A stretch of DNA of 64,000 bases from Shewanella sp. Arc9-LZ (GCF_010092445.1 NZ_CP048031.1:2480001-2544000); one strand, 5' to 3'; counted from the first letter of the stretch, positions 35,301 through 45,268 are shown. Notes: generated from the letters alone by a model not told the origin. A program made the numbers and translations.

Positions 35301-36299
35301 TTACAGTTTGACGATTAACTTGCCTTTGTTTTTACCAGTAAAAAACAAATTCAAGCCAGTCATTGCAGACTCGAGTCCATTTAATACGTGGGCACGATGC
35401 TTAATTTGCCCTTTCATCACATAAGGGGTTAATTTTTCAAGTAATGCAGGCACATCACCGAAATGGTCTGGCATGGTGAAACCTTGGATAATCAAGCGCT
35501 TTTTAATCACTTGGATCCAATTAGGGCCTAAATCAGGCACTGCTTTCGGGTAATCCGCAATCATGCCGCATACCACAATACGCCCATGGGCGTTCATTCT
35601 GGCAAACACATGATGCTGAATTGGGCCGCCAGTATTTTCAAAATACACATCAACGCCATCAGGGGTTAACTCGGCAAGCTTTGCTACAATATCATCGGTT
35701 TTGTAATTGACTGCGCCATCAAAACCAAGCTCATTTACGATCCAATCTGCTTTTTCGTCACTGCCGACAACGCCAATTACTCTTAGGCCGTCTGCTTTAG
35801 CAAGCTGCCCCACAATAGAGCCAACAGAACCTGCTGCACCCGAAACCACAATAGTTTCACCTTTTTGTGGTTTACCCACGTTAAAAAGTCCTTGGGTTGC
35901 AGTTAAGCCAGGCAAGGCGAATACTGATAAAATGGCTTCGTCTGGTAATGGCGCGGTGACTTTATTTAACCCTGCACCGTTACTTAAAAAGTATTCTTGC
36001 CAGCCCATCATGCCCATTACACGGTCGCCCACGTTAAAATCAGGGTGATTGCTTTCAACAATCTCACCAATGCCAGAACTGCGCATCACATCACCTAACT
36101 CAACTGGTGGAATATAGCTTTCGGTGTCTGCGCTCATCCAACCAAACATGGCAGGATCCAGTGACATATGATTCTGTTTTACCAAAAATTGCCCTTGTGC
36201 CACTTTCGGCATGTCTTTTTGGACCACTTCGAATAATTCAGGGCCGACTGGGCCGCCCTCTGGACGGGCGATTAAGTTAATGGCTTTGTATGTGGTCAT
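35301..36299 (-). CDS. NADP-dependent oxidoreductase, zinc-free MDR family
   Basis: A 332-residue reductase of the same family as 1240-2274 (CurA/YncB type). It has LSLDPAMFGWMSADTESY near the N-terminus, the GSVGSIVGQLAKADGLRVIG nucleotide-binding element (about 155-174) and the conserved YFENTGGPIQHHVFARM. It probably reduces enone or enoyl double bonds with NADPH. The frame could begin at a TTG, but AAGGA lies before ATG 36299. It is followed by a 12-base tandem repeat and the molybdopterin gene; a patatin gene is upstream. Confidence 0.9.
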   Translation of the reverse strand: MTTYKAINLIARPEGGPVGPELFEVVQKDMPKVAQGQFLVKQNHMSLDPAMFGWMSADTESYIPPVELGDVMRSSGIGEIVESNHPDFNVGDRVMGMMGWQEYFLSNGAGLNKVTAPLPDEAILSVFALPGLTATQGLFNVGKPQKGETIVVSGAAGSVGSIVGQLAKADGLRVIGVVGSDEKADWIVNELGFDGAVNYKTDDIVAKLAELTPDGVDVYFENTGGPIQHHVFARMNAHGRIVVCGMIADYPKAVPDLGPNWIQVIKKRLIIQGFTMPDHFGDVPALLEKLTPYVMKGQIKHRAHVLNGLESAMTGLNLFFTGKNKGKLIVKL

Positions 36300-36383
36300 G
36301 TTCAAATCCTTTTTTAATGAGTTAACGTCAACATAGTGATGACGACTTTTTAATTGATATCCAAAAATGAAATCTTATTGCCG

Positions 36384-37448
36384 TTAAGCCAGTAACTGCT
36401 CAATACTTTTAATGCTGTGAATATTTTGCTGTTGATAAAAATGTTTAAAATGCTCGGCTAGCTTTTCACTTTCCACAAACACCTGCTGCCAATACTCTAA
36501 GCGCTGCGTCGGTTTCATTTCGACAAAATCACCACGGTCGGGGATTTTGCTAAACGGCAATGATGCGACAAATTCAGCGGATGGACATAGGAGCACAGTT
36601 TTGTCGTAGTGTTGTACACGCACTTTGCGAGACAGGTTTTTATCAAACCAACCCGGCTTTAATGTCGAGCTGAAATGTGGATACAGAGTTAAGCCTTCAT
36701 TTTGAATATTAAAATCAAAATGATAGTCAATAATTCCACCATCTCGGTACATACCTTGAGGGCAATCAGCAATGTCTTTTATGCCTTGCATCACCATAGG
36801 AATCGAGCCAGACGCTAATAGCGCTGCTTTGATATTACGCTGGCTTAATGCCATAGACGTTGTGGCGATATTGTCAGGATCATAAATCGCCAAATCGCTT
36901 TGGCGATGTTGAAAGATGTAGCGTTCGTACTGACTGTTAAGCAGTGGCCTGCTGATGGTATTTCTAATAAAACTGTTAAATAAGCCAGCCCCTTGCAGCA
37001 GTTTATTTTCTGAAGCGACCAGCCCTTTACATTTGGCCACAATAAAATGGGCTTTAAAGACTGTGTTATTGATAATCTCATCCGCACCGCTATCACCAAA
37101 TAATTCATCGAGTAATTCAACTGCTTTAGCTGTAATTTCATCCGGTTGCGGTTTAGTGTCATTAGAATAAACGGTTTCACTGTAATTTTTGGCTAAGCGT
37201 TCTATCGCCGCGACAGGGTCATTTTGGGCAAAGCACGCGGCGCGAAATGCACCGGCACTTGAACCAATCAGGTTTAAAGGTTGTTGTCTGCCTTTAAAGA
37301 ATTCCCCAAAAAGGTATTTGTCTAACCCCAGCAAGGTGAACCATTTAGGTCCACCACTTGCACCAAGGAAAGAACTGAATAAATCTGGAGAAAAACCCTG
37401 TTGTTGTATCGATTTTAAAGCCGTTTCACCAGCGTATATTTCTAACAT
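36384..37448 (-). CDS. Patatin-like phospholipase family protein
   Basis: A 354-residue patatin-fold acyl hydrolase. The nucleophile serine is in IGSSAGAFRAA (about residues 56-66), the oxyanion glycines are in FLGASGGPKWF, and the catalytic aspartate is in MYRDGGIIDYHF (about 230). The family removes fatty acyl groups from lipids by a Ser-Asp dyad. A TTG start 27 bases upstream is possible; I chose ATG 37448 with AAGAG. Located next to the acyl-CoA ligase gene, it could release the fatty acid that the ligase activates. Confidence 0.88.
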   Translation of the reverse strand: MLEIYAGETALKSIQQQGFSPDLFSSFLGASGGPKWFTLLGLDKYLFGEFFKGRQQPLNLIGSSAGAFRAACFAQNDPVAAIERLAKNYSETVYSNDTKPQPDEITAKAVELLDELFGDSGADEIINNTVFKAHFIVAKCKGLVASENKLLQGAGLFNSFIRNTISRPLLNSQYERYIFQHRQSDLAIYDPDNIATTSMALSQRNIKAALLASGSIPMVMQGIKDIADCPQGMYRDGGIIDYHFDFNIQNEGLTLYPHFSSTLKPGWFDKNLSRKVRVQHYDKTVLLCPSAEFVASLPFSKIPDRGDFVEMKPTQRLEYWQQVFVESEKLAEHFKHFYQQQNIHSIKSIEQLLA

Positions 37449-37502
37449 ATGACTCTTATTATTGGACTGTCGCAATACATGCCGACAGCAGCTCTTGTTA
37501 TT

Positions 37503-39173
37503 TTACGCTTGTGACTGATTACGAAGATCTTTACGCAATACTTTACCGACATTGCTTTTAGGCAATTCATTCATAAACTCAATGATTTTAGGGCGTTTAT
37601 AGTTAGTCAGCATTTTATTGCAGTGATCAAAAATATCTTGTTCTGTTAATGTTGGGTCCTTACGCACAATGTACACTTTGACGCGCTCGCCAGTAATGTC
37701 GCAAGACACGCCCACAGCGGCAGCTTCCAATACCCCTTCGTGCGACACAATTACTTCTTCAATTTCGTTAGGGAACACGTTAAAACCAGACACGTTAATC
37801 ATGTCTTTTTTGCGATCCACAATTTTAAAGAAACCATTCTCGTCCATGGTGGCAATGTCACCGGTGGCTAGCCAACCATCGATTAACACTTCGTCAGTGG
37901 CTTTTTGGCGATTGTAATATCCCTTCATCACTTGTGGGCCTTTAACCCACATCTCACCCGGTTCACCTAATGCCACATCTTCACCATCAGCACCGACTAA
38001 ACGAATATCGGTTGATGATGCCGGTAAACCAATCGAGCCATTATAGCTTTTTTGGTTATAAGGGCTCATTGTCACTAAAGGTGCACATTCCGTTAAACCA
38101 TAGCCTTCAAGTAAACGGCTTTTAGTGACTCGCTCCCAATGTTCTGCAACTGGTCGCTGAACTGACATTCCGCCACCAAAGCCCATCTTTAATGCACTGA
38201 AATCGAGTTGATCAAATCCTGGAGTATTCAATAATCCGTTAAACAAGGTGTTTACACCTGTAATAACAGTAAAGCGATATTTCGCCAGTTCTTTGACAAA
38301 GCCGGCCATGTCTCTTGGATTGGTGATTAATAAGTTGGTGCCGCCAAAAGGTAAAAAGGCTAGGCAGTTGGAGGTTAACGCGTAGATGTGATAAAGCGGT
38401 AATGCGGTAATAATCAGCTCTTTACCAATTTCATAGACGTTTTTGGTAACCGCATTGGACTGTTCAAGGTTGGCAACCATATTACGGTGAGTCAGCATGG
38501 CACCTTTTGAAGGGCCTGTAGTGCCGCCAGTGTATTGCAAAAAGGCTAAGTCAGAACCGATAACGTCAACCGGTATAAAGGTTTTTTTACTGCCTTTTGC
38601 CATGGCGTCATTAAATTTAACCGCATTAGGTAAATCGAACGCTGGCACCAATTTCTTCACGTGCTTAATCGCGCCGTTAACTAATGCGCCTTTAATCAGG
38701 CCTAATCGGTCACCCACACCAGTGGTGATAACATGTTTAACATCGGTTTTATCAATGACTGCCTGCAATACATGAGCAAAGTTTTCTAAAATTAATATGC
38801 CTTTCGTGCCTGAGTCTTTTAATTGATGTTCTAACTCACGGGCGGTATAGAGTGGATTGACATTCACTACGGTTAATCCCGCAATAAGTGCACCAAATAA
38901 TGCGATCGGATATTGCAGTGTATTGGGGATCATGATGGCAAACTTATCGCCTTTCACTAAACCTAAGTCTTGCTGTAAATAGGTTGCAAAGTCAGTAGCT
39001 TGCTGGGCAAGCTGCGTATAAGTAATGCTAACATCCATGTTGATAAATGCCGTATTCGTGGCATATAACTTGGTATATTTTAAAAACAAATCTGCCAATG
39101 AGTTGTATTTATCTGGATCGATTTCAAACTCAACCCCAGGCGGATAACTCTTTTCTAACCAAATCCTTTCCAT
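37503..39173 (-). CDS. Long-chain fatty acyl-CoA ligase (FadD-like)
   Basis: A 556-residue AMP-forming acyl-CoA synthetase. P-loop FLQYTGGTTGPSKGAMLTHRN (about 211-231), the A5 motif EGYGLTECAP, the A7/A8 region GWLATGDIATMDENGFFKIVDRKKD (about 431-455) and the C-terminal lysine in SNVGKVLRKDLR are all present. It activates carboxylic acids as CoA thioesters, the entry step of this catabolic block. Length and FadD-like opening (MERIWLEKSYPPGVEFEIDP) suggest a long-chain substrate, but side-chain or cyclic acids are possible. It lies downstream of the thiolase gene in the same minus-strand operon. Confidence 0.93.
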   Translation of the reverse strand: MERIWLEKSYPPGVEFEIDPDKYNSLADLFLKYTKLYATNTAFINMDVSITYTQLAQQATDFATYLQQDLGLVKGDKFAIMIPNTLQYPIALFGALIAGLTVVNVNPLYTARELEHQLKDSGTKGILILENFAHVLQAVIDKTDVKHVITTGVGDRLGLIKGALVNGAIKHVKKLVPAFDLPNAVKFNDAMAKGSKKTFIPVDVIGSDLAFLQYTGGTTGPSKGAMLTHRNMVANLEQSNAVTKNVYEIGKELIITALPLYHIYALTSNCLAFLPFGGTNLLITNPRDMAGFVKELAKYRFTVITGVNTLFNGLLNTPGFDQLDFSALKMGFGGGMSVQRPVAEHWERVTKSRLLEGYGLTECAPLVTMSPYNQKSYNGSIGLPASSTDIRLVGADGEDVALGEPGEMWVKGPQVMKGYYNRQKATDEVLIDGWLATGDIATMDENGFFKIVDRKKDMINVSGFNVFPNEIEEVIVSHEGVLEAAAVGVSCDITGERVKVYIVRKDPTLTEQDIFDHCNKMLTNYKRPKIIEFMNELPKSNVGKVLRKDLRNQSQA

Positions 39174-39262
39174 AATACTGTCCCCAATTATTACAAAATT
39201 ATCAGCAGCCTACATTACCGGCTGCTGTGATTATTATTGTTATTTTTAACCTACACCCAGCT

Positions 39263-40444
39263 TTACAACACTTCAAATAAACCTGCAGCACCTTGACCGC
39301 CACCAATACACATGCTGATCACGACGTATTTAACACCACGACGTTTACCTTCAATTAACGCGTGCATCACCATACGAGTACCGCTCATGCCATAAGGATG
39401 ACCAATAGAAATTGCGCCCCCGTCGACGTTTAAACGATCATATGGAATGCCCAATTTTTCGGCACAGTAAATGACCTGAACCGCAAACGCTTCATTGATT
39501 TCCCACAAACCAATGTCATCAATATTCAAACTATGACGTTCAAGCAACTTAGGAATAGCAAAAATTGGACCTATGCCCATTTCATCTGGCTCACAACCTA
39601 CAACCACCATGCCTCGGTAAACACCTAACGGCTTAAGACCGCGTTGCTCAGCGAGTTCTCGTTCCATTACCACAACAGCGGCAGCACCGTCAGACAGTTG
39701 CGATGCGTTACCGCCAGTAATTGAGCCGTTATCTTTTACCGCTTTTAAACCCGCTAAGCCTTCAATATTGGTTGAAGGACGGTTACCTTCATCTTGAGTT
39801 AAGGTGACTTGTTCTTTAGTGATATCATTGCTGGCTTTATCCATCACCAATTTTGTACACGTAACTGGCACAATTTCGTCATCAAATTTACCTGCAGCTT
39901 GTGCATCAGCAGTGCGTTGTTGCGAGATTAATGCATAAGCATCTTGTGCTTCACGCGAGATGCCATAACGATTAGCAACCACTTCGGCGGTATCAAGCAT
40001 CGGCATATAAATCGCTGGACGATAAGCTTTAACACTTGGGTCGACCGCTCGGTGCATGTTCATTTTATCATTTTGAACCAAGCTGATTGAGTCACAACCG
40101 CCAGCAACTACCACGTTGGCGCCATCACAAACAATATAGTTGGCAGCGATAGCAATAGACATTAACCCTGATGAACATTGACGGTCGACAGTCATACCTG
40201 GCACAGACACAGGCAGTTTTGCCGCCATTGCCACTTGACGACCAAAGTTCATCCCCTGGTTACCTTGGGTTAGTGCAGCACCAAAAATACAATCTTCAAT
40301 TTCATTCGGGTCAATACCCGCACGCTCAACGGCTGCATTAACAGCAACTGCAGCTAATGTTGGAGCAGATAAATCATTAAACGCACCGCGGTACGCCTTA
40401 CCAATGGGGGTTCTCGCTACAGATACAATGACGGCTTCTCTCAT
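39263..40444 (-). CDS. Acetyl-CoA C-acyltransferase (thiolase)
   Basis: A 393-residue thiolase with the acyl-accepting cysteine C90 in DRQCSSGLMS, the GGxxS-type NAFA motif (WEINEAFAVQ, about residue 325), GHPYGMSGTRM (catalytic histidine) and the second cysteine in SMCIGGGQGAAG. It cleaves 3-ketoacyl-CoA to acetyl-CoA and a shortened acyl-CoA, completing the spiral begun by the ligase and dehydrogenases nearby. AAGGA lies before the ATG. Operon with SDR and MaoC upstream and FadD downstream. Confidence 0.94.
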   Translation of the reverse strand: MREAVIVSVARTPIGKAYRGAFNDLSAPTLAAVAVNAAVERAGIDPNEIEDCIFGAALTQGNQGMNFGRQVAMAAKLPVSVPGMTVDRQCSSGLMSIAIAANYIVCDGANVVVAGGCDSISLVQNDKMNMHRAVDPSVKAYRPAIYMPMLDTAEVVANRYGISREAQDAYALISQQRTADAQAAGKFDDEIVPVTCTKLVMDKASNDITKEQVTLTQDEGNRPSTNIEGLAGLKAVKDNGSITGGNASQLSDGAAAVVVMERELAEQRGLKPLGVYRGMVVVGCEPDEMGIGPIFAIPKLLERHSLNIDDIGLWEINEAFAVQVIYCAEKLGIPYDRLNVDGGAISIGHPYGMSGTRMVMHALIEGKRRGVKYVVISMCIGGGQGAAGLFEVL

Positions 40445-40565
40445 AATAATTCCTTGTTTATATGTCTTCTAAGACATGTATTTAATCAGGTTTTGAGGTT
40501 GAGCTAAGTATTAGTCATAATCACAAGAACAGTTAACGAAACAGCTCAACCTACATTAGAATCAT

Positions 40566-41486
40566 TTACTGTTGCTGCGATTTCATAAATGCCATCGCCT
40601 TGATCACAAACTTCTCGCCTTGTTGAGTACCAGATTTCAACGCTTTTTGATTATCTTGCGCAGTGAGTTTCTCCCAGTTGTCACGCACCGTTTCTGGGGT
40701 TTGTGATGCTTTAGGGATAAAACAACCTTCTGTTTCAAAGATACTGGCACTTGAATAACCACCCGCTCCGGCACATAAAATAAAGCGGTTTGGCGCGTGT
40801 TCATCACACAAGGTCAACATCCCCGCAGTTACCGCTTCTGGCGCGAAGGCTTTAACGATTTCTTCAGGCATTAAATCTTCAGTCATACGCGTCCCCGCAG
40901 TGGGAGCTAGCGCATTGATGTGGATATTATTTTTTGCACCTTCAAGCACTAAGGTATTCATTAACCCAAGCACTGCCATTTTGGCTGCGCCATAATTAGA
41001 CTGACCAAAATTACCGTACATGCCGCTTGACGATGTGGTCATCACAATACGACCATAATTTTGCTGTTTCATTATTTCCCACACTGCTTTGGTGCAGTTA
41101 ACCGAGCCCATCACGTGGACATCCATGACTAACTTAAAGTCATCTAAGGTCATTTTAGAAAACGACTTATCGCGCAAAATTCCGGCATTATTGATTAAAA
41201 TATCAACGCGGCCCCACTTGTCCATGGTTTGTTGCACCATGTCTTGCACTTCGTCAAAATTAGCGACGTTTGCACCATGACTAATGGCTTCACCGCCCAT
41301 TTCTTCGATTAAACGAACCACATCTTGCGATGCTGCAGAAGATGCGCCGCTTCCATCACGTGCGCCACCTAAATCATTTACCACCACTTTAGCACCACGT
41401 CTGGCGAGTTCCAACGCATGAGAGCGACCTAAACCATTACCGGCACCTGTGACTATGGCTACTTGTCCTGCAAAACTGATCGTCAT
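40566..41486 (-). CDS. SDR family hydroxyacyl-CoA dehydrogenase, MFE-2-like
   Basis: A 306-residue short-chain dehydrogenase with TGAGNGLGRSHALELARRGA (cofactor site), NDLGGARDG and the catalytic YGAAK near residue 165. A C-terminal tail of about 50 residues follows the fold and matches the (R)-specific dehydrogenase part of peroxisomal multifunctional enzyme 2. It would oxidise (3R)-hydroxyacyl-CoA to the 3-keto compound. The MaoC hydratase immediately upstream fits as its partner: together they replace FadB. AAGGAA precedes the ATG. Confidence 0.92.
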   Translation of the reverse strand: MTISFAGQVAIVTGAGNGLGRSHALELARRGAKVVVNDLGGARDGSGASSAASQDVVRLIEEMGGEAISHGANVANFDEVQDMVQQTMDKWGRVDILINNAGILRDKSFSKMTLDDFKLVMDVHVMGSVNCTKAVWEIMKQQNYGRIVMTTSSSGMYGNFGQSNYGAAKMAVLGLMNTLVLEGAKNNIHINALAPTAGTRMTEDLMPEEIVKAFAPEAVTAGMLTLCDEHAPNRFILCAGAGGYSSASIFETEGCFIPKASQTPETVRDNWEKLTAQDNQKALKSGTQQGEKFVIKAMAFMKSQQQ

Positions 41487-41561
41487 AATGTTTCCTTAAC
41501 GGTTTTTTTTGATTTTTTATTGTTGTTTTATGTTCATGTGAAGGTGACAAATGATAGAAAT

Positions 41562-42023
41562 CTACTTAACCATTTGCACAGAAATCCACTCAGCCACTAA
41601 TGCCGGAGTATCAACACCTTCAATTTCAATGGTCACTTCGGTTGATAAACGGAACTGCCCTGGTTTCTTTTCTTCAATTGAAAGAGTTTTAGCGTGTGCT
41701 CTAATGCGACTGTTCACGGTAACCGGCTGTAAAAATCTCACTTTATCGAAACCGGCATTCAAGCCCATATAAAAACCGTCAATGATGACACTAAATTCTT
41801 CAGCAAAATGTGACAGCATGGAAAGTGACAGGAAGCCATGGGCAATGGTCGAGCCAAAAGGCGTGGCTTTGGCTTTTTCTTCATCTACGTGAATAAACTG
41901 ATGATCCAGTGTGCAATCCGCAAACTGATTAATCTGATCTTGAGTGATTTGATACCAGCTTGTTGGCTCGGCTTGGAAGCCAATATAGTTTGTGATGTCG
42001 TTACGATTGATGACTGTCGGCAT
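41562..42023 (-). CDS. MaoC family (R)-specific enoyl-CoA hydratase
   Basis: A 153-residue hot-dog-fold protein carrying the hydratase-2 motif (DHQFIHVDEEKAKATPFGSTIAHGFLSL, about residues 40-67), with the catalytic Asp and His. It hydrates trans-2-enoyl-CoA to (3R)-hydroxyacyl-CoA. First gene of a minus-strand operon (SDR, thiolase, FadD, patatin and possibly beyond). Promoter element at 42084-42130 lies 61 bases upstream, and AGGAAAGG lies before the ATG. Confidence 0.93.
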   Translation of the reverse strand: MPTVINRNDITNYIGFQAEPTSWYQITQDQINQFADCTLDHQFIHVDEEKAKATPFGSTIAHGFLSLSMLSHFAEEFSVIIDGFYMGLNAGFDKVRFLQPVTVNSRIRAHAKTLSIEEKKPGQFRLSTEVTIEIEGVDTPALVAEWISVQMVK

Positions 42024-42083
42024 TGTTCCCTTTCCTCTTGTACGTTCAGGTACTGTCCATGAATGAAATTTAAGCGATATCTC

Positions 42084-42130
42084 ATGCTAGTTGGGGTGGA
42101 CACATTAAACAAATGAATAGTTTTAATACC
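42084..42130 (-). promoter_or_regulatory. Promoter with shared activator element, MaoC operon
   Basis: Read on the minus strand: GGTATTAAAACTATTCAT (42130-42113), then -35-like TTGTTT (42112-42107), a 17-base spacer and -10-like TAGCAT (42089-42084). The same arrangement occurs before the histidine phosphatase gene at 50762-50808. The upstream part looks like a binding site for an activator; the divergent LysR protein is the obvious candidate. Confidence 0.75.
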
Positions 42131-42198
42131 AAGACATTCGCAATATGAATAGTCTAGCGTGTTGAAAGGAAGTAATACGTCAGGGAGATTATAACAAA

Positions 42199-42229
42199 AA
42201 CGCATTACCCAATTAATGAGTAATGCGTT
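42199..42229 (-). terminator. Rho-independent terminator of the upstream catabolic operon
   Basis: Arms AACGCATTAC (42199-42208) and GTAATGCGTT (42220-42229) around an 11-base loop, followed on the minus strand by TTTTTG. It lies 180 bases beyond the 42409-44214 gene stop and before the MaoC promoter, so it divides the block into two transcription units. Confidence 0.85.
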
Positions 42230-42408
42230 AATAATAAAGGATTTATACTAGCTAGAATTGAGAAATTACCTCGCGAATCAAAATCCAACTATAGGCAAAG
42301 TCTGACTGGTAATACTCATCTAGGGAATCGACCTACCTATAAATAACTCAGCTCAGTCAGTGATAACCTATGATGACTATGACCAACTTGGACATCATTC
42401 AATTTAGG

Positions 42409-44214
42409 TTAAAACCAGTCGGCTTGCATGTCAAAACTGGTACTGTCAGTACTCATCAACAGAGATGACCACACCGCAATTTTGGGTAATTCAAAGCGAT
42501 AGAAATACTGCGATGCCTGTAACTTACCTTTATAGAAAAACTCATCAGCTTGATGCGGTTGCTGTGCTAAGGCTTTGGTAGCAACCATACTTTGTTTAAG
42601 CCATAACCACGCAATAATCACATGGCCAAACAACTCTAAATACTTAACTGAGTTGGCTAAGGCTAAGTCGATGTTCTTCGTCGCCATGCCGTTGAGCACC
42701 GCTTCAGTTGTCAGCGTTAATGTCTCTACCGCTTCGCTTAGCTTCTGGGTATATTCGCTCAAGCTGTCGTATTGTTTGGCTTGCTCAATGGTTTGGGCAA
42801 TTTCATGCAGGGTAGCTTTATAACCCTGCATCTTATTCATCGGCACTTTACGGGTAATCAAATCTAACGATTGTATTCCCGTGGTGCCTTCATGAATCGG
42901 ATTTAAACGGTTATCACGATAGAACATCTCAACTGGATGCTCATTGATGTAACCATGCCCGCCCATGACTTGAATAGCATAAGAGTTAGCTTTAGGGCCA
43001 TATTCAGATGGCCAGGTTTTAATGATTGGGGTTAAAAAGTCTAACAAGGTATGGGCATGTTCACGTTGTTCAACGGTGTCTGCAGTACGCTCATCATCGC
43101 TTAATTGAGTCCCATACAACACTAACGCCATTGCCCCTTCGGCATAAGCTTTTTGTGCTAATAACATGCGCTTTACGTCAGCATGTTCAATGATGTTGAC
43201 CATTGGGGATTGCGGGTCTTTACACGAGGGTAGTCGACCCTGCGGACGGTTTTTAGCGTAATCGACTGAATATTGATAACCGGCCACAGCCAATACCGCA
43301 CCACTAGTACCCACCATAATGCGAGCTTCATTCATCATGTGGAACATGTACTTTAAACCGCAATGTTCTTCACCGACTAAATAACCAATTGAACCATTTT
43401 TCTCACCAAAACTCAGTGCAGTAGACGTTTGCGCGCGGCCACCCATTTTATGAAATAGCCCAGCGAGAGCCACTTCATTGTCTTCACCGACGGAACCATC
43501 TTCATTAAGCAAAAACTTAGGTACCACAAATAACGAAATACCTTTAACACCTTTTGGTGCGCCTTGAATTCGTGCTAACACCAAATGAACGATATTCTCG
43601 CTTAAATCATGGTCGCCGCCTGAGATATAAATTTTATTGCCAGTAATGCGATAAGTACCGTCGTCCGATTTTACCGCTTTGGTAATTAAGTCGCCTAACG
43701 CTGAGCCACTGCCCGGTTCCGTCATGGCCATGGTGCCCATAAAACGGCCTTCACGCATGGGTTTAACCCAAGTGTTAATCAGTTCTTGACTGCCATGTGC
43801 TTGCAACAAGTTGGCGTTGGCTGTGGTTAACATGTTGTAACCCATACCCACACCGCCAGCCACACTCAAAAATGAGGCTGCTGCACTGGCGATAATCGGC
43901 GGTAATTGCATACCACCCAAATCATAATCAGCTGTTGCAGCACCAATACCAGACTCATTAACCGCATCTATCGCGGTTTTAAGCTCTGGGATGATATGCA
44001 CTTTTTTACCATCAAATGTTGGTTGATGAGTATCAAGTTTTTGACGGATAGGAAGAAAGTATTTTTCTGCGATCGCTTTAGCCGTGGTGACGACTTCATT
44101 GAAGGTCTGGCGATCGTGATCTTGATAGCGCGCTCGGCTCGTTAACGCTTCACTGTCAAACAGTTCGTAAAGCATAAATTCAAGATCGCGTTCATTCATT
44201 AACGTTGCAGGCAT
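42409..44214 (-). CDS. Acyl-CoA dehydrogenase, 600-residue class with C-terminal extension
   Basis: A 601-residue flavoprotein paralogous to 11048-12844. AMTEPGSGSALGDL (about 164-177) and TGNKIYISGGDHDLSEN (about 190-206) form the FAD and substrate barrel. HEGTTGIQSLDLITRKVP includes the likely catalytic-residue region, and a C-terminal helical extension follows. It makes the first double bond in acyl-CoA oxidation. The final gene before the terminator at 42199, and thus the last gene of the upper unit. Confidence 0.93.
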   Translation of the reverse strand: MPATLMNERDLEFMLYELFDSEALTSRARYQDHDRQTFNEVVTTAKAIAEKYFLPIRQKLDTHQPTFDGKKVHIIPELKTAIDAVNESGIGAATADYDLGGMQLPPIIASAAASFLSVAGGVGMGYNMLTTANANLLQAHGSQELINTWVKPMREGRFMGTMAMTEPGSGSALGDLITKAVKSDDGTYRITGNKIYISGGDHDLSENIVHLVLARIQGAPKGVKGISLFVVPKFLLNEDGSVGEDNEVALAGLFHKMGGRAQTSTALSFGEKNGSIGYLVGEEHCGLKYMFHMMNEARIMVGTSGAVLAVAGYQYSVDYAKNRPQGRLPSCKDPQSPMVNIIEHADVKRMLLAQKAYAEGAMALVLYGTQLSDDERTADTVEQREHAHTLLDFLTPIIKTWPSEYGPKANSYAIQVMGGHGYINEHPVEMFYRDNRLNPIHEGTTGIQSLDLITRKVPMNKMQGYKATLHEIAQTIEQAKQYDSLSEYTQKLSEAVETLTLTTEAVLNGMATKNIDLALANSVKYLELFGHVIIAWLWLKQSMVATKALAQQPHQADEFFYKGKLQASQYFYRFELPKIAVWSSLLMSTDSTSFDMQADWF

Positions 44215-44317
44215 AATAGTCTCTTCTTATCTTGTTACTGAGCAGATGTCATGACATCTGCTCACAATGTATTGTTAAATGGATAGTGACAAATATTTGC
44301 TGACTGTCCACTGAGGC

Positions 44318-45079
44318 TTAAAACGCTGACACGCCGCCATCAACCGCAATGCATTGTCCTGTCATATAGGTGTTGGCGGGTGATAACATCATTAACATCA
44401 CCGCGACGATTTCTTTTGGCTCACCTAAACGATTCATTGGCGCGCCACGGGCCATTTTCTTTTGCTTTTCTTCGTCAGCAAAGTTGGTCACCATCGGCGT
44501 TAGGGTAAAGAATGGGCATATTGCATTAATACGAATATTCTCGCGGCCGTATTCAACTGCACCCGTCTTGGTTAAACCAATAACAGCATGTTTTGCCATA
44601 GAATAAGCACTGCCTCGAGCAGCGCCACCTAAACCGGCCATTGAACTGACATTGAGAATGGCGCCCTCGCCTTGTTTAAGCATTTGTTGTATTTGATGAC
44701 GCATGCCAAATTGCACACCTTTGACGTTGACAGCAAATTGGCTGTCCATAATGGACTCGTCAATGTGATGCAGCGGCATAAACTCGTGCGCGATACCGGC
44801 ATTATTAACGCCAATATCCACTCGACCAAAATATTCAATCGCGGTATCGACCATCGCTTTACAAGATTCATTTTTGGACACATCGCATTTCATTGCGACC
44901 ACTTCAGCACCGGTCGCGGCAATAGCATCTGCCACTTGATGCACGCCAGCTTCGTTAATGTCACTGATGACTAACTTAGCGCCACGTTTGGCTAACTCTT
45001 CGGCCAATAATTTACCAAAACCTTGTGCTGCGCCCGTAATAACGGCGACTTTGCCCGTAAAGTCTAATAATGGATCCAT
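44318..45079 (-). CDS. SDR family oxidoreductase
   Basis: A 253-residue classical short-chain dehydrogenase: TGAAQGFGKLLAEELAKRGAKLVISD (cofactor site), NNAGIAHEF, catalytic Ser in NVSSMAG and YSMAK (about 158-162), ending GQCIAVDGGVSAF. Likely oxidises a hydroxyl on a CoA-bound intermediate using NAD+. It lies 103 bases upstream of the large ACAD and after a 7-base repeat tract. CAGGAG lies before the ATG. Confidence 0.92.
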   Translation of the reverse strand: MDPLLDFTGKVAVITGAAQGFGKLLAEELAKRGAKLVISDINEAGVHQVADAIAATGAEVVAMKCDVSKNESCKAMVDTAIEYFGRVDIGVNNAGIAHEFMPLHHIDESIMDSQFAVNVKGVQFGMRHQIQQMLKQGEGAILNVSSMAGLGGAARGSAYSMAKHAVIGLTKTGAVEYGRENIRINAICPFFTLTPMVTNFADEEKQKKMARGAPMNRLGEPKEIVAVMLMMLSPANTYMTGQCIAVDGGVSAF

Positions 45080-45164
45080 GCGAGTAACTCCTGTAATTGA
45101 TGGTCTTATTGTTATATTGAGTGTCTGTTTATCAATTTTTTATCATTTGTTTTTAGCTGAAATC

Positions 45165-45220
45165 TTAAGTATTAAGTATTAAGTATTAAGTATTAAGTAT
45201 TAAAGATTAAAGATTAAAAT
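45165..45220. repeat. Heptanucleotide tandem repeat between the SDR and phosphotransferase genes
   Basis: Five perfect TTAAGTA units at 45165-45199, then two TTAAAGA and one TTAAAAT. It falls in the 189-base gap upstream of the SDR gene. Heptamers slip easily in replication and could modulate spacing of a downstream promoter. Confidence 0.88.
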
Positions 45221-45268
45221 GAGTGTTAACGTCGCTTTATCACGGTAGATGTCGTTGATAGAACGCTA

